The notes beneath the pieces were generated by a model, which made no database searches, had not been told where the DNA came from, and saw only the letters and a program-made list of their open reading frames with translations. A stretch of 64,000 bases of DNA from Penicillus capitatus (taxonomy: Eukaryota; Chlorophyta), in the NCBI GenBank assembly GCA_965649825.1, contig OZ287701.1, positions 496,001-560,000 on the forward strand, read 5' to 3'. A program made the position numbers and the translations under genes. Below are positions 10,397 through 21,678 of the stretch, in pieces (the first letter of the stretch is position 1; each line of letters opens with the position of its first letter).

Positions 10397-13150
10397 TCAG
10401 AATTCAACCATCTGATTCTTTTTCCAGCCCAGATGAAGGAGATTCGGTTTACAGGCGATGTCCAGCATCGGCTTGGGGCCACACATCAAGACGAGACCAT
10501 CGTCTGAGGCCGAGTAGATTGATTGATTCAACATAGCTTGGTTGACAAATCCAGATGAATAGCTCCATTTGGCAGGCGGGGCATCTAACGTGTACCAGAT
10601 GTCAAAGTTGGCGTGTTGATGGGACAGCTCTTCAAGTTCTTTGTGGAGTAAGATGTCGTCAATCGATCGATTGGCATAAAGCAGCTTGATCTGCGTGGTA
10701 TCTGAAGGATCGCTCAGGACAGCTTTGATGATTTGATACATGGGTGTAATACCGGTACCTCCGGCGATCATTGAGAGCTGCTTTATCGTGCCTGGACGTC
10801 GATTCTTGATATACGTCCCTGTGCCAGTATAAGTAAAGTGTCCGATGGGGCCCTTGACATCCAAGGTGTCCCCGATCTTGAGCGTGTCCAAGTACTGTGA
10901 CATCTTGCCACCGTCCGGAAATTTGGGATGCACATGTGCGCGGTAGATCTTGACGACCAGGTCGAAATGACCCAGATCACTATCGGAGCTAGAAGGCGTG
11001 TAGGCTCTCATGCACGGCTCTCCACCAATATCTGCCACAAGAACAGATCATAAGCAGCAAAGCGGGGCGGTGTTTATCCACCTGCATAGATAAACATGTG
11101 TTGCCCAACGGGCAGTCCCAGTCGATGCTCTGGCGATGGCAGAGCAAATCGAAAGAGACGCGTGTCGTGGCTCAGCTCGATCTTTTCCGAAAGGGCAAAT
11201 GCCGTTTTCTTTTTGGGATTGAGCGCGACAAGTGCTCCTGCCGGGTCTTCTGTATCGTTCTTTGTCGGAATGGCATCGGATGGACCCGTCAGATCTCCAA
11301 TGTAGTAATTCTGTAGCAGTGCCTTGGCATTGGCAGAATGAATGGCGTTGAATTCGACGGTGGCGTCCGATCCTGCCTCGATCAGAATAGACTCGGCACC
11401 GCCAGGGTGATCCTCCAAGTAGGACGTCGCATCGTACACCTTTCCTTCGTGCACAAACCAACACGAGGCCTCTGTCCTGTGCTTGGCCACTTCCTCCATC
11501 GAAAATGTCTTCTTCGCTGAAACAGCATCCACATGGTTGGTGGTTGGGCATAGGCAGACATAGAGGTCAGGAGGTACCTGGCATCTCAAGGGGAACAGGA
11601 GGCAAGGCACTGGGAGCGGAATTCTCTCCATCCGCATTGGCCTCTTCCCTCCATCCCGTATTACCCAGAACGCCCATCTCTGTCGGCGCTGGATGTTGAA
11701 ATCTGAGGGCGATTTCGCCGTCCGTCTGTACGTGTTTGTGAATCCGAACTCTGAAATGACAGTTGTTCATCATTCCCATCACATTCCAAGTGATCTTATC
11801 CGGTTGGATGTTCTGGGATGAGTCTACCGCACGCACAAGGAGCTCCTCTGTTTTAAGGAAGTCCGAAACCTGCAGTTGCAATCGCCACATCACCCAGGTC
11901 CACGATTTCCCATAGCCGTTGTCCGAAGGCATCCGATCGATCTCGGCCTGACGCCACGTGGAGCCAGAATCGATAGAGACCTCCACTCGAATGACATAAC
12001 GGCCGCCACCCGTGTAAGCATAGCCCTTCACAGTGTACGGTTTGTCCCTCTTGAGACTCAAGGTCTCGTCATGCCACGGCCGAGCCACAGCCGAATTGAT
12101 ATTGAGCTCATTGATAATGTACTCTGGCTTGTACCACCATCCTAAAGGCAGATCTTATATACGATCGCATACGGTATGCTCAGCATGAGATACCCTCTTT
12201 CTCAGCCAGAGTCTCGTTGACATGAGGTGGCAGAACACGGTTGTCATGGTAGTGATAGAAATTCGTGCTTTCGTTGTTTGTCACAGTTATTTCGCTAAGC
12301 CATTTGACCATGCGCCCACCGATGAATCCAGGAATGATCATTCGGACGGGGAAGCCGTGATCGGGTGTCAGCCAACGGCCGTTCTGCTTGTAGGCCAAGA
12401 GAACGTCGTTGGATGGGTCCATGGCATGACCCAACGTCAGTGATGTACCGTAAGAACCGTCATCGCCTTTCGGCAACTCACCCTTCGGTCCGCGGAAGCA
12501 CACATAGTTTGCTCCCTCTCTTGGACCTTTTGTCCCCACGTGTCTCAGAATATCACTCAGTCGCACACCTAAGTCACTCAAACGTCAAATCATCTCACTC
12601 TTTTGCGCGGTGTTTACCGGTCCAGTAAGAACAGGAGGTGGCGGTGGGACCCCAGTTAAACCCAATCGACTTTTTGATCGTGTTCTCTTCTTTGCGTCGG
12701 TTGCCGGCGCAGGTGACTGTGACAGGGACAGTCACACTTTCGAATTGAATGATCTCATCCATCGTGAGTGACATGGGACGATCGACAAGTCCCGTGATCT
12801 CAACGCGATGACTTTTCCAATCCAATTTTGGCACGGCGCCGTGATTGCGCACGAGATGCAGCGAGACCGGCGTGACGAATCCCGCCTTCATGAGTAGGTC
12901 CATTGGCGGCTCGCAGTTGAGGGGATGACGTCCCGTCAGACGCAGAATCGCAGGATGGCGTGGAATCCAGCTATCCGGTGTGCCGACATCTTTCGCGTCA
13001 ATCTCGTGCGCGGGGAGGTGAAGGTCCCACGCGTCAGAGCTCTTGTCCAGCTCTATAGCACAGACGGTCGAACGAAGCCGGTCGTCATTGCGTCGTCGTA
13101 CGTTTTTCGACTGGAGCACCGAGTGCCGCGTGGGCGAGGGTGGCAGCCAT
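10397..13150 (-). CDS. Assimilatory nitrate reductase [NAD(P)H]
   Basis: Reduces nitrate to nitrite in the cytosol with electrons from NAD(P)H via FAD, haem b and molybdopterin. Six exons (13150-13120, 13052-12618, 12568-12194, 12141-11578, 11516-11082 and 11031-10397) give about 824 aa. Domain order is complete. First comes the Mo-cofactor domain (RNHGAVP; Mo-ligand Cys in VTVTCAGNRRKE; GHAMDPSNDVLLAYKQNGR), then the Mo-co dimerisation domain (residues about 280-440). The cytochrome b5 domain follows (VAKHRTEASCWFVHEGKVYD, haem ligands in DHPGG and IHSAN), then the cytochrome b5 reductase-like FAD domain (MRAYTPSS, GPIGHFTY) and the NAD domain (GGTGITPMYQII, CGPKPML, C-terminal MVEF). The introns are 67, 49, 52, 61 and 50 nt. 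The start uses a 31-nt first exon (MAATLAHAAL); without it the frame would need a GTG. No nitrate transporter or nitrite reductase lies in the window, so it is not in a visible cluster. Confidence 0.97.
12569..12617 (-). promoter_or_regulatory. Intron carrying the shared branch-region element (example: nitrate reductase intron 2)
   Basis: This 49-nt intron reads, in gene sense, GTAAACACC, then AAAAGAGTGAGATG, then ATTTGACGTTTG about 17 nt before the TTAG acceptor. TGACGTTTG recurs close to the acceptor in PRP40 introns (ending about 13757 and about 15035) and in intron-like segments at about 39810 and 46828. The A of TGAC is a plausible branch-point adenosine. Confidence 0.6.
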
Positions 13151-13483
13151 GACGATGAAGGAAGTTCGCAATGAAGACAAGCGGCTAAAGAATCCGAATT
13201 CGCTGATTAAATCTCAAAGCAATGGGTCGCAGTAAGCGTACAGTCGCTCGAAGAATACCACATGGTGGGTGCAGTGCATAAGGATGCATCTCAGAAAGGG
13301 TTAACTGATGGAAGGGACCTACAGAAGGGGGTAATACGGGCGCGATCACGATGGGACGTCTGGAGATCGACGCATTGCCGGGAATTGCTTTCCCAAGATC
13401 GCAATCGATGCCTTTAATGCCTTGCATTATGTATTAATGGGGATTGACTGGAGTCGTTGGCGTGACAGTGATCGACTGGCGCG
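13151..13483. promoter_or_regulatory. Divergent promoter between nitrate reductase and PRP40
   Basis: About 330 nt separates the ATGs of two head-to-head genes, so both promoters must share this space. I see no coding frame and no confident TATA box or named operator. Confidence 0.55.
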
Positions 13484-16378
13484 ATGGCAGGTCGTGGTCG
13501 CGGATTAGAAATGACAAAACCTGCGTGGATGACTGGTAAGGTCGAGGGAGATGGATGTGTCTGTGCTTCAATCCTGCCTCATGCATTGCAGAGCGCGACG
13601 GAGCAAATCTGGGCGCCGGAGCACAGACCCATGCCGTAGACACCTTCCTTTCTTCGTTCCTATCGTGCCACGATGTTGTGACTCTTCAGGTCGCTGCGGC
13701 GCCACACATCGTGGCAGGTGTGAGGCGAAAGGGCGAGAGCGTCGGAAGTGACGTTTGTTGTAGGTGCGGCTTTGCGTCAGGAATCGGATTGGTCAGAGCA
13801 CACAGCGGCAGACGGGCGTAAGTACTACTATAATCGCCGTACACGTGAGTCCCGATGGGAGAAGCCGAATGAAGAGCTCTCCCAAGAAGACCAGGAAGAG
13901 GAGGCGCAGAACTGGAAGGAATTTACGGCGGCTGATGGTCGAAAGTATTACTATAACAAAGTGACGAAGAAATCGAAATGGACGCTGCCTGAAGAGATTC
14001 TCAAAGCCAAAGCAGCTCTGGCTGTCAATGAACCGAAATCGGCGGCTCCAGTTCAAGTCGTGAAGCTATCGGAAAAACGGAAAGAGCGTGCGTCGGCGCA
14101 TCAGCCATCATCCGCCGCAAAGAGCGTCAGTGTCAAAAATGATTCCGCTGCCGAACGATCTCAGAATGAAGGAAAGAAAGTGTTCAAAGCGCTCTTGACG
14201 GCGGTGCATTGCAAACCGGGATGGACATGGGATCAAGTGATGCGTGCCACGGTGCACGATGCACGTTACGGAGCATTGAGTACGTTAGCCGAGAAGAAAT
14301 CGTGCTTTGAAGAGTATCTGGATGAGATGGAGCGCAAGAGAGAGGAGGAGGAGTTAGAACGAGACAGAGTCCATCGCGATGGTCTGATCGCTCTGTTAGA
14401 CGAGCATCCCGAGATCAACTACACCACAAGGTGAGATCTGTACGAAAGAGTAACCGATGGCAGTGTGACGGAGAGACGATGTGTGATGGAAAGGTATCAC
14501 AAGGCCAAAGAGATGATTGGAGAGGATCCCAGATGGACGGCAATGGACGAGGCCTACCGCGAAACCGTCTATCTGCGATTTCTAAAAGAGAAGCGCGATC
14601 GGATGCGAGAGGCCCGACGAGAGCATCGTGATGATAACATCCGAGCTTTCAAGCAGCTGCTCATGAAATACAAAGTCAAGGTAGGTGGCGTGTCTTCTCT
14701 GTGTGTTGGTGATGATAGAGAGGGAGTGGGTGCTAGATGACAACTCCCTATCGCAGAGCCTGTCACAAGCTTCAGGGATTGGATGATTACGAAGCGCTGG
14801 ATCGATTGGATCGACTGGAGGTGTACGAATCGTACATTCGTGAATTGGAGAAAGAATACTATGACCAAGCGGAGACAGTCGAGGCACAGGAGAAGCGACA
14901 GGCTCGCAAGAACCGAGATGCCTTCAAAGAGCTCATCCAACAGCATGTCCAGGACGGTCGTGTCAGTGCCAAGATGCGGTGAGATGAATGTCTGATGTGA
15001 CGTTTGTGTGAAAGAGTGAGGGATGGGTGTGTTTAGATGGAAAGAGTTTTATGCGATGGTGGCAAAGGATCCAGCTTACTTGGCTGTAGAAGGGAATAAA
15101 TTTGGCTCAAGGCCTCGTGAGCTGTTTGAAGATACCATCGAGAAGCTGGAGGAGGATTACGACAAAGACAGGGCGTTGATGAAAGAAGTGTATCGCGGCT
15201 CGACCATTGTCGTCACCACTTCCACCAAATTTGAAGAATTCAAGAGCGCGATGGAAGCAGAGGACGAGAGAATGAAAGAGGCATCGGAACAGAACGTGTA
15301 AGGTTCCCCGCAGGGACAGGGCTAAAGGGCGAGACATGGAATCGGATGTCTAGACGGATTATCTACAGCGAGCTGTTTGCAAAAGCAACAGAGAAGGAAG
15401 AAAGAGAACGACGGCGCAGGAAGAAGGCAAAGGAAGATTTTGCGGCACTTCTCAAGAAGAGCGGCCAAGTGACGGATGCCATGACATGGGAAGAGGCAAA
15501 GGAACTCTGTTCAGACCGCATCGACCCCAAGGTCTGTCGATCTTGTTGCGCCTGAGCCTGATCCACGTGCCTTCTTTGCAGTATGAGGCTGAATGCAAGG
15601 AGGCGTTGCAGGAATACCAGAAGAAGCAACGCAAGAAGGAAGAGCGGCGAAAGAAAAGAGTGAGAGATTATAAGCGTAAGAGACGGTGGATGGACATTGT
15701 GTGCAGGGGAATTTGCCTGGGAGTTCTTCTGGGGATGAAGTGCGCCCCTCGCGCTCGCACAGAAAGCGACACGGCAGTAGTAACTCAGATACAGATGTGC
15801 GAGAAAGACCGATTCGATCCGGAAAGTAAGCAGCTTTTCTCGCTGTGTGGGGTGATCTATGTCCGATTCCTGTTGGCAAAGGTATCGTTCCGATGAAGAC
15901 GTCAATCTGGAACGCGAGGCCAAGAGGTCCAAAAAAGAGAGACACAAAGAGAGGAAACGGCATAACGAGAAGAAATACAAACACGATGGCCATCGCAAAA
16001 AGTGAGAACCGAAGAGTGATGGATGCGACAGGCAGGGAATATTCGAATGGATCGCAGGCCCCGAACAAGACGATCGCGTTCCAGGACCCGTTCGCCGTCC
16101 AGCAGACCGTCTCAACAAGAGGAACCGCGTCCAGCCGAACGTGCCAAAGAACATCCAGAGAGGCATCCGCAGAAGGAGATGACCGGACGCGGTAACATCT
16201 CATCGTGTCTCCTGCCGAAGGTCCCATCCGCGATGTGCCTCGTACAGATGCCGAGAAGACATCGACCGAAGAAGAGGGCGAGGCGCGACAGACGCCTGCA
16301 GAGGAGGGAGAGACACGGATGACGCCTGCGGAAGAAGGCGAAGCTGTCGAGTCTCCGGCAGAAGAAGGAGAACTGTGA
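13484..16378 (+). CDS. PRPF40: Pre-mRNA-processing factor PRP40 homologue (WW-FF protein)
   Basis: U1 snRNP-associated scaffold bridging the 5' splice site and branch point and contacting the RNA polymerase II CTD. The ATG at 13484 opens an Arg/Gly leader ending KPAWMT, then short exons lead to two WW domains (SDWSEHTAADGRKYYYNRRT ... SRWEKP, about 13790-13880; NWKEFTAADGRKYYYNKVTK ... SKWTLPEE, about 13910-13995). A row of FF domains follows: FKALLTAVHCKPGWTWDQV; DPRWTAM ... RETVYLRFL; RDAFKELIQQHV; FYAMVAKDPAYLAVEGN; and a charged helix. The C-terminus is Lys/Arg-rich (KRKRRWMD, KKERHKERKRHNEKK), then acidic with three PAEEGE-type units before the stop at 16376. At least seven introns are needed. 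The one ending just before 13757 has TGACGTTTG only about a dozen nt from its AG, and the 14981-15035 intron has TGATGTGACGTTTG. Confidence 0.93.
14981..15036 (+). promoter_or_regulatory. Intron with TGATGTGACGTTTG element (PRP40)
   Basis: In gene sense the intron begins GTGAGATGAATG, contains CTGATGTGACGTTTGTG, then AAAGAGTGAGG, and ends GTTTAG. It combines both local intron words in the reverse order to nitrate reductase intron 2. Confidence 0.6.
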
Positions 16379-16548
16379 TCGCGTCTACGCGGCACGATGT
16401 CTGTCTATATAACGACAGAACAACCCAATCCGGCTGGCTTTGAATATTGTCCATTGTCCGGCGGTCGGCCGTTAAACAGTTTGCATATTTCACGAAAAGA
16501 TCATCTTTATGAAAACAGATGAAGCATTTCTGGTTACTCCCTGTCTTT
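16379..16548. other. Convergent 3' intergenic space
   Basis: 170 nt between the PRP40 stop (+) and the stop of the Cys-rich secreted gene (-). Only 3' UTR and termination sequence is expected; I see nothing specific. Confidence 0.5.
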
Positions 16549-17290
16549 TCACTTTCCCTTATCCTCATCGTCATTCGAATTTTCCTCGTTACCCGCCTCA
16601 TCGAGTTGATTCCACAGGCGTTCGAGGTCTTCCAAATCGAGTTCCGGGGCACAACCGCATGCCGGAGCCTCTGGAGGCATTCCATCCCCATCACATGTCA
16701 AAGGGGTATAGTCATCATCGCAGCGCGAGGCAATCGAGTTCCTGCATTGGACACACACCGTATGTGACATTCACTCTTCGCAGCATCTGGCACTTACAGT
16801 ATAAACACAGCAGGAGCTGTCAACTCATTGGAACAGAGGACCTCAGTGAGAGCCAGCAGACATTTTTGAGTGTACTGTCGAAAGCAGAGCAAGTGTGAAA
16901 TGGCAGGAGGCTGAAAAGGATGGCGTTACTTGAGCGAAGAGCTCCATGCATCCATCCACACAGCAGCCAGAGATAACGTTCAGTTCGCCGCGACATGGCA
17001 ACAATTGCAAAGGACTGAACTCGCCGCAGCTTTCTGGAATCTCAACCGTCAAAAGCCGAACGAGATCCGTCACTAGAAGCATCCAACACCGCTATGTGAG
17101 GAAGCTCGTGTCGTTGAGCGCTTACATTGCAGAGGCACATCTGCCGTAATTTGATTCTCCGGTCGGCATCTCTGCATGGGCATAGCCGTCAGGTCGGTGG
17201 GTAGCATGGGCGACGAGGCCGTACCTGAGCATTGGCCAGATGCGAAGATGTGAGCGTCAGACAGAGAAGCGCGATAAACAGAGGAGACAT
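16549..17290 (-). CDS. Small secreted Cys-rich protein with acidic tail
   Basis: The ATG at 17290 begins a clear signal peptide (MSPLFIALLCLTLTSSHLANA), placing the product in the secretory pathway. Several small exons follow. A stretch with spaced cysteines (ESCGEFSPLQLLPCRGELNV ... SGCCVDGCMELFAQ) joins to an exon with QKCLLALTEVLCSNEL. A 56-nt intron then leads to a Cys-rich and very acidic C-terminus (PLTCDGDGMPPEAPACGCAP, then a DEAGNEENSNDDEDKGK tail) ending at 16549. The last intron contains GAAGAGTGAATGTCACAT, related to the shared local intron words. Cys spacing suggests disulfides, and the helical LLALTEVLC part is faintly saposin-like, but I do not assign a family. The junctions near the signal peptide are tentative because one would need a 34-nt intron. 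Confidence 0.62.
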
Positions 17291-17584
17291 ATTGGCGAAA
17301 TGGCGCTCTTGGGAACGAGGGCGATTAAATAGTAGAAAAGTTCACAGAGGAATTCCCAGAGTTCAGGGGACGTACACAACCGACCGCGTATGAGTTAATG
17401 GGAACGCGGACGGAACAGACGGTTAGAGCCGCACTTTCCCGCGGACGCTCCAGCGACACGTCGCTCTGTTAAAGAAGGAACAACAGACATACGACCTGTT
17501 GTGTGAAATTCTGTTTAACAGGATTTCTGCCCTGCCCTTTTGCGAACATCATCTCAGTCGTCGATTCACACAGTCTCCTGCGCT
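17291..17584. promoter_or_regulatory. Divergent promoter region between two secretory genes
   Basis: About 295 nt between head-to-head genes that both start with signal peptides. I see no confident promoter element and no coding frame. Confidence 0.45.
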
Positions 17585-20500
17585 ATGTATCGTTTGTCGC
17601 TATTTCTCTGTTGCCTTCTGGCGCTTCTGGTCTTGAGCTTTGGTCAGACCAGGCAACGTTCGCAAGTGACTTTTGGAAGGACGGACCGTTCGACCTCATG
17701 CACTATCGAGATGGTGGGAACGAAAGCAACACGGAGACGGGAAGCCACGATTACGGCACGTGTTGTCTGTGATGAGAGGACACTCTATGACCAAGAGCTT
17801 CCCCTTACGGAGCTCGACGAAACGCCACTCGATCACGTTAGCGCACGAAATGCTCGTCGGATGGTCTCATGTTGGGAATGGTTAGGGGATCCGTCTGTTC
17901 GCAGAGACATCCTTCGGAATGGCTTACGTGTACATGGGAGAAGAGACCGATGCCAATTTGGTCGGATCACTCTTTCGACGTCTTCCAGAATTTGGATCCG
18001 GTGAAATGGCTGCGCCACTGGTGATCACAGATGCGAATCTCGACATCACGAACGTTACATTCATGAACAATCAAGCCGCTTATCGAAGCGGAGCCATGAT
18101 CGTGTCCGGATCATCCAACGTCGATTTGCTCAATGTACGATCACATAGCACTGCACGAGAGATGAAGCGTGTGCGATCTGTAGTGTATCTTTTCTGGCAA
18201 CGTCGGAGAAGAAGGGGCATTACATGTGACGGAATCTGCACGCGTCGATGTGGACGTCTCGTACTTTGAGTTGAACAATGGTACGGAAGTGGGTGCGATC
18301 AAGATCGACGGTCGATCTGTGGCCAGTGTGTCCGAGTGTGCGTTTCGTGCCGATTACGGATCGGAGATGGCCAATGAGATATATGTGACGGACGATGCCA
18401 CCGCCATCATCGATGAGAGTTCGATCGATGGAGAAGACGCAGGATCGGATTTCGATGCATTTCTAAAAGATCCCAGTCGACCCGAGAGCGACGCTGAGAA
18501 CTTCGCACTTCCGATCGCCGCCATCGCCGCCGTCAGCGGGAAATCGACCGTTCTCTTCTCCGATTCCTCCGTCGGTGGACACGTCGGTCGTTTTGGAGCG
18601 ATCTACGTTACAGGCGCACCAGTTTTTCAAGCACTGAGGACAGAATTCTCGGGAAATCGGGGCGTAACGGGCGGCGGTCTGTTTGTGAATTCGCAAAGAG
18701 CAGGCTATGCTCGAGTGATGGAATGCACCTTTAAGGGCAACACAGCACGCAATGGCGGCGGTCTCGTCTTCGCAGGTATCTTTCTCAATGCCGATTCGTC
18801 GACCATAACTCAGCAACTTCTGTCGCGTCAGGCAACGGCACCTACGTCATTGACGAGTGCACCTTCAAGAACAACACAGCTCTGAATGGAGGTGCCGTGT
18901 GGGGAGACTATTCCGAAGATAACGGATGTCCCAGAGGATCGGCCGGATCAAGAATTACCATACAGGATAGCACGTGCGTTCTCCAAAACCTAACCGTTTC
19001 TATTCTCACCCCATCACACAGATTCGCGCAGAATATGGCGATCCAGAGTGGCGGTGCATTTTTTATTCGATGTACCGATATCTACGCAGAGGACTCCGTG
19101 TTCCGCCAGAACAGAGCAATGGATGGCGACGGTGGATTCGTCAACGCAGGCAGTACCTTTGATCTCCGATTCAGTGGCTGCGATTTCGATCAGAACACAG
19201 CAAGTGAGCAGCTCGTTTTTAGACTGGTGTGTTTTCTTAACTGAGTGCAACAGGTGGCAACGGCGGTGCGATTTATGTGGAGGACATGCATGATATCGTG
19301 TCTGACGCTTGCACATGGACAGGCAACAGAGCTGGTCGCAATGGCGGTGCGATTGCTTCGATTAACGGCAATGAGATTCTGTTTAAGAATTCGGAACTGC
19401 GTAAGAGTTTCAGTGGAAAACACGGAGGCGGTGTTTTCGGATCCAATCTCAAGAGAATCAAGTTTCGAGACACATCTACGGAACGGAACGAGGCGGGAGG
19501 TCGCGGTGGGGTTATTTCTGGATCCAATGTGTCGGAGTTTCGATGGCGCGATGTTATCGCCAAGATGAACCGGGCGGCGATCGCGGCGGCGATCGATATC
19601 AACGGTGGCGATCTTTTTGAAGTGAAGCAAATGCAGTTTCCAGATCACAAGGCGACGACCGGAGACGCTGGTGCTATTCAGCTGAACGGCGTGCAGAATA
19701 TTACGATCAGAGATGTGGATTTCTTGCAGAACGAGGCTGCCAAATCGTGCGGCGCGTTTTCGATCCGCCGAGCGACGAATGTGATCATCTCCGACGCGTT
19801 AGTGGAAGCGAACGTCGGTAAGAGAGGTGGTGCTGTCTGTTTGGATGACGTCGATCGCGTCGATCTGTCGTCGATTCGATTCGACTCGAACATCGCCGAA
19901 AACGGAGATGGAGGTGCACTCTACGCGAATGCATCCCGATCCGTTTCATTAAGTGACGTCGTTTTCATAAACAATAATGCCAGCAGATCGGGAGGCGCTC
20001 TATCGATTGCCGATGCCGGAGATGTCGAAATGATGGGATGTTTTGTCGAGTCGAATCGAGCCAACGATGGCGATGGTGGGGCGATCAACTTGAACGGAGG
20101 CCAGTCTCTGTCGATGACAAACGTCACGCTTCTCGAGAACGAAGCCAGCGAATCGGGCGGCGCCTTGTCGCTTGCCGATGCCGGAGATGTCGAAATGATG
20201 GGATGCGTCATCGAATCGAATCGAGCCAACGATGGCGATGGTGGGGCGATCAACTTGAAAGGAGGCCAGTCTCTGTCGCTGACAAATATCACACTTATCG
20301 AGAACAAAGCCGTCGGATCGGGAGGTGCCTTGTCGATTGCTGATGCCGGAGATGTCGGAATGATCGGATGCGTCATCGAATCGAATCGAGCCAGCAATGG
20401 CGATGGCGGCGCGTTTCATTTCAATAGAGGTCAGTCTCTGTCGATGACAAACGTCACGCTTCTCGAGAACGAAGCCAGCGAATCGGGCGGCGCCTTGTCG

Positions 20501-21566
20501 CTTGCCGATGCCGGAGATGTCGAAATGATAGGATGTTTTGTCGAGTCGAATCGAGCCAACGATGGCGATGGTGGGGCGATCAACTTGAAAGGAGGCCAGT
20601 CTCTGTCGATGACAAACATCACGCTTCTCAAGAATAACGCCAGTGGATCGGGTGGTTCTGTGGCATTGACAAATTTAGGATCAGCTTCTTTGGAGGAGAC
20701 GAAGGTCATGAACTCGACAGCGCCTTTCTCTGCCGGCGGCCTCTTGGCCGACAATGTCGCCAAAATGACACTGAACGGATCGTCCTTTTCACGATGTGTT
20801 TCGCGCGATGGTGGAGCTGCCTACTTTAAAGGCTTTTCTGAAATCGAAGGCCAAAACATATCCTTTGAACTCAACTCAGCCGAAAACGGAGGAGGCGCGT
20901 TTCTCTGCAGACGTAAGCCACTTCGATTGACAACATTCGATCACTAATCGGAATGCGTAGAGCAAACGAAGGTGGACCTGAAAGGGAGCCATTTCTATCA
21001 CAACGCAGCTCGCGATGGATCGACCCTCAATGCAGACTGCAATTGTCAAGTGGATATTCAAGATTCCGAGATCTATCGAGATGAAGATCGACCGAATAAT
21101 GGAGATTTCTTCAAGACCAATCGATACTGTAGCAGCGTCTCTACTTTGGGAAACAATTTCTTTGGCCGTCCCGAGAACACCGACACGGAATGGTATGAAT
21201 GGTTGGCGATTATCGGCGGTGCAGTCCTCGGCTTCCTTCTCCTGTCCCTTTGCTTTTGCCTTTGGCGACGACGAAGGGCTGCCACTAAAGGAACTAAGCG
21301 AATGAAATCGGACATTGAAAGTCAAGCCGATGCAAAGGTGCAGCAAACACAGCACTAGAATTGACATAGATGACTAAAAGGGGATGGTACAGGGCGAAGA
21401 TGGAGAGAGTGAGGAAGATGCAAGTGATGAAGAAGAGGACAGCGATGAAGAGTACGAAACTGATGATGGGGATACGAGGTAAGCTCTTCTCGTGTCGCAC
21501 TCTTTTTACGAGATCTTATGTTTTAGTTCGGATGGAGATGAAGATGAACGCCGAAGAAGAGAATGA
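17585..21566 (+). CDS. Pmp-like beta-helix surface protein with one membrane anchor
   Basis: Large type I membrane protein. The ATG at 17585 begins a signal peptide (MYRLSLFLCCLLALLVLSF). Several exons then carry many degenerate Pmp-type repeats with GGA[IFL] turns and F/V-x-x-N motifs (for example SGGAFF, NGGAIYVE, GRGGVISGSNVSEF), the signature of a right-handed parallel beta-helix. Residues encoded at about 19985-20650 are four near-identical 55-aa units. Near the C-terminus a membrane helix (WLAIIGGAVLGFLLLSLCFCLW) precedes basic residues (RRRRAA). A 55-nt intron then joins to a strongly acidic Asp/Glu/Ser tail, and a last intron leads to the stop at 21564-21566. Reading through the first of these introns would instead stop at 21356. 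A cytoplasmic acidic tail is unusual for this fold. Family knowledge: in Chlamydia such repeats are adhesins; here the role is inferred to be cell-surface adhesion or recognition. Confidence 0.88.
19985..20650 (+). repeat. Four tandem 165-bp (55-aa) repeats in the beta-helix gene
   Basis: The word GATGCCGGAGATGTCG recurs at 20012, 20177, 20342 (one mismatch further on) and 20507, an exact 165-nt period. Surrounding sequence is nearly identical between units, including synonymous positions, so expansion or conversion is recent. The frame is preserved. Confidence 0.92.
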
Positions 21567-21678
21567 GACAACGTGATCACCACGAATTGTCAGTCTGTTG
21601 TTCACAAACTTCAAAATCAAGCATCACCAAGAGGAGCATTATAAAAGCATAAAGGATCAGCACTGTGGTACTGACCTG

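Noticed and set aside
19985-20650. CRISPR array
   Set aside because: Repeats are contiguous, coding and 165 nt long, without unique spacers or cas genes.
19921-20763. Minus-strand open frames over the 165-bp repeats
   Set aside because: Same reason: they mirror the tandem repeat of the sense gene and have no start, domain or continuation.
17585-21566. Bacterial (Chlamydia) contamination because of Pmp repeats
   Set aside because: The gene has spliceosomal introns and a C-terminal membrane helix with cytoplasmic tail; there is no autotransporter barrel.
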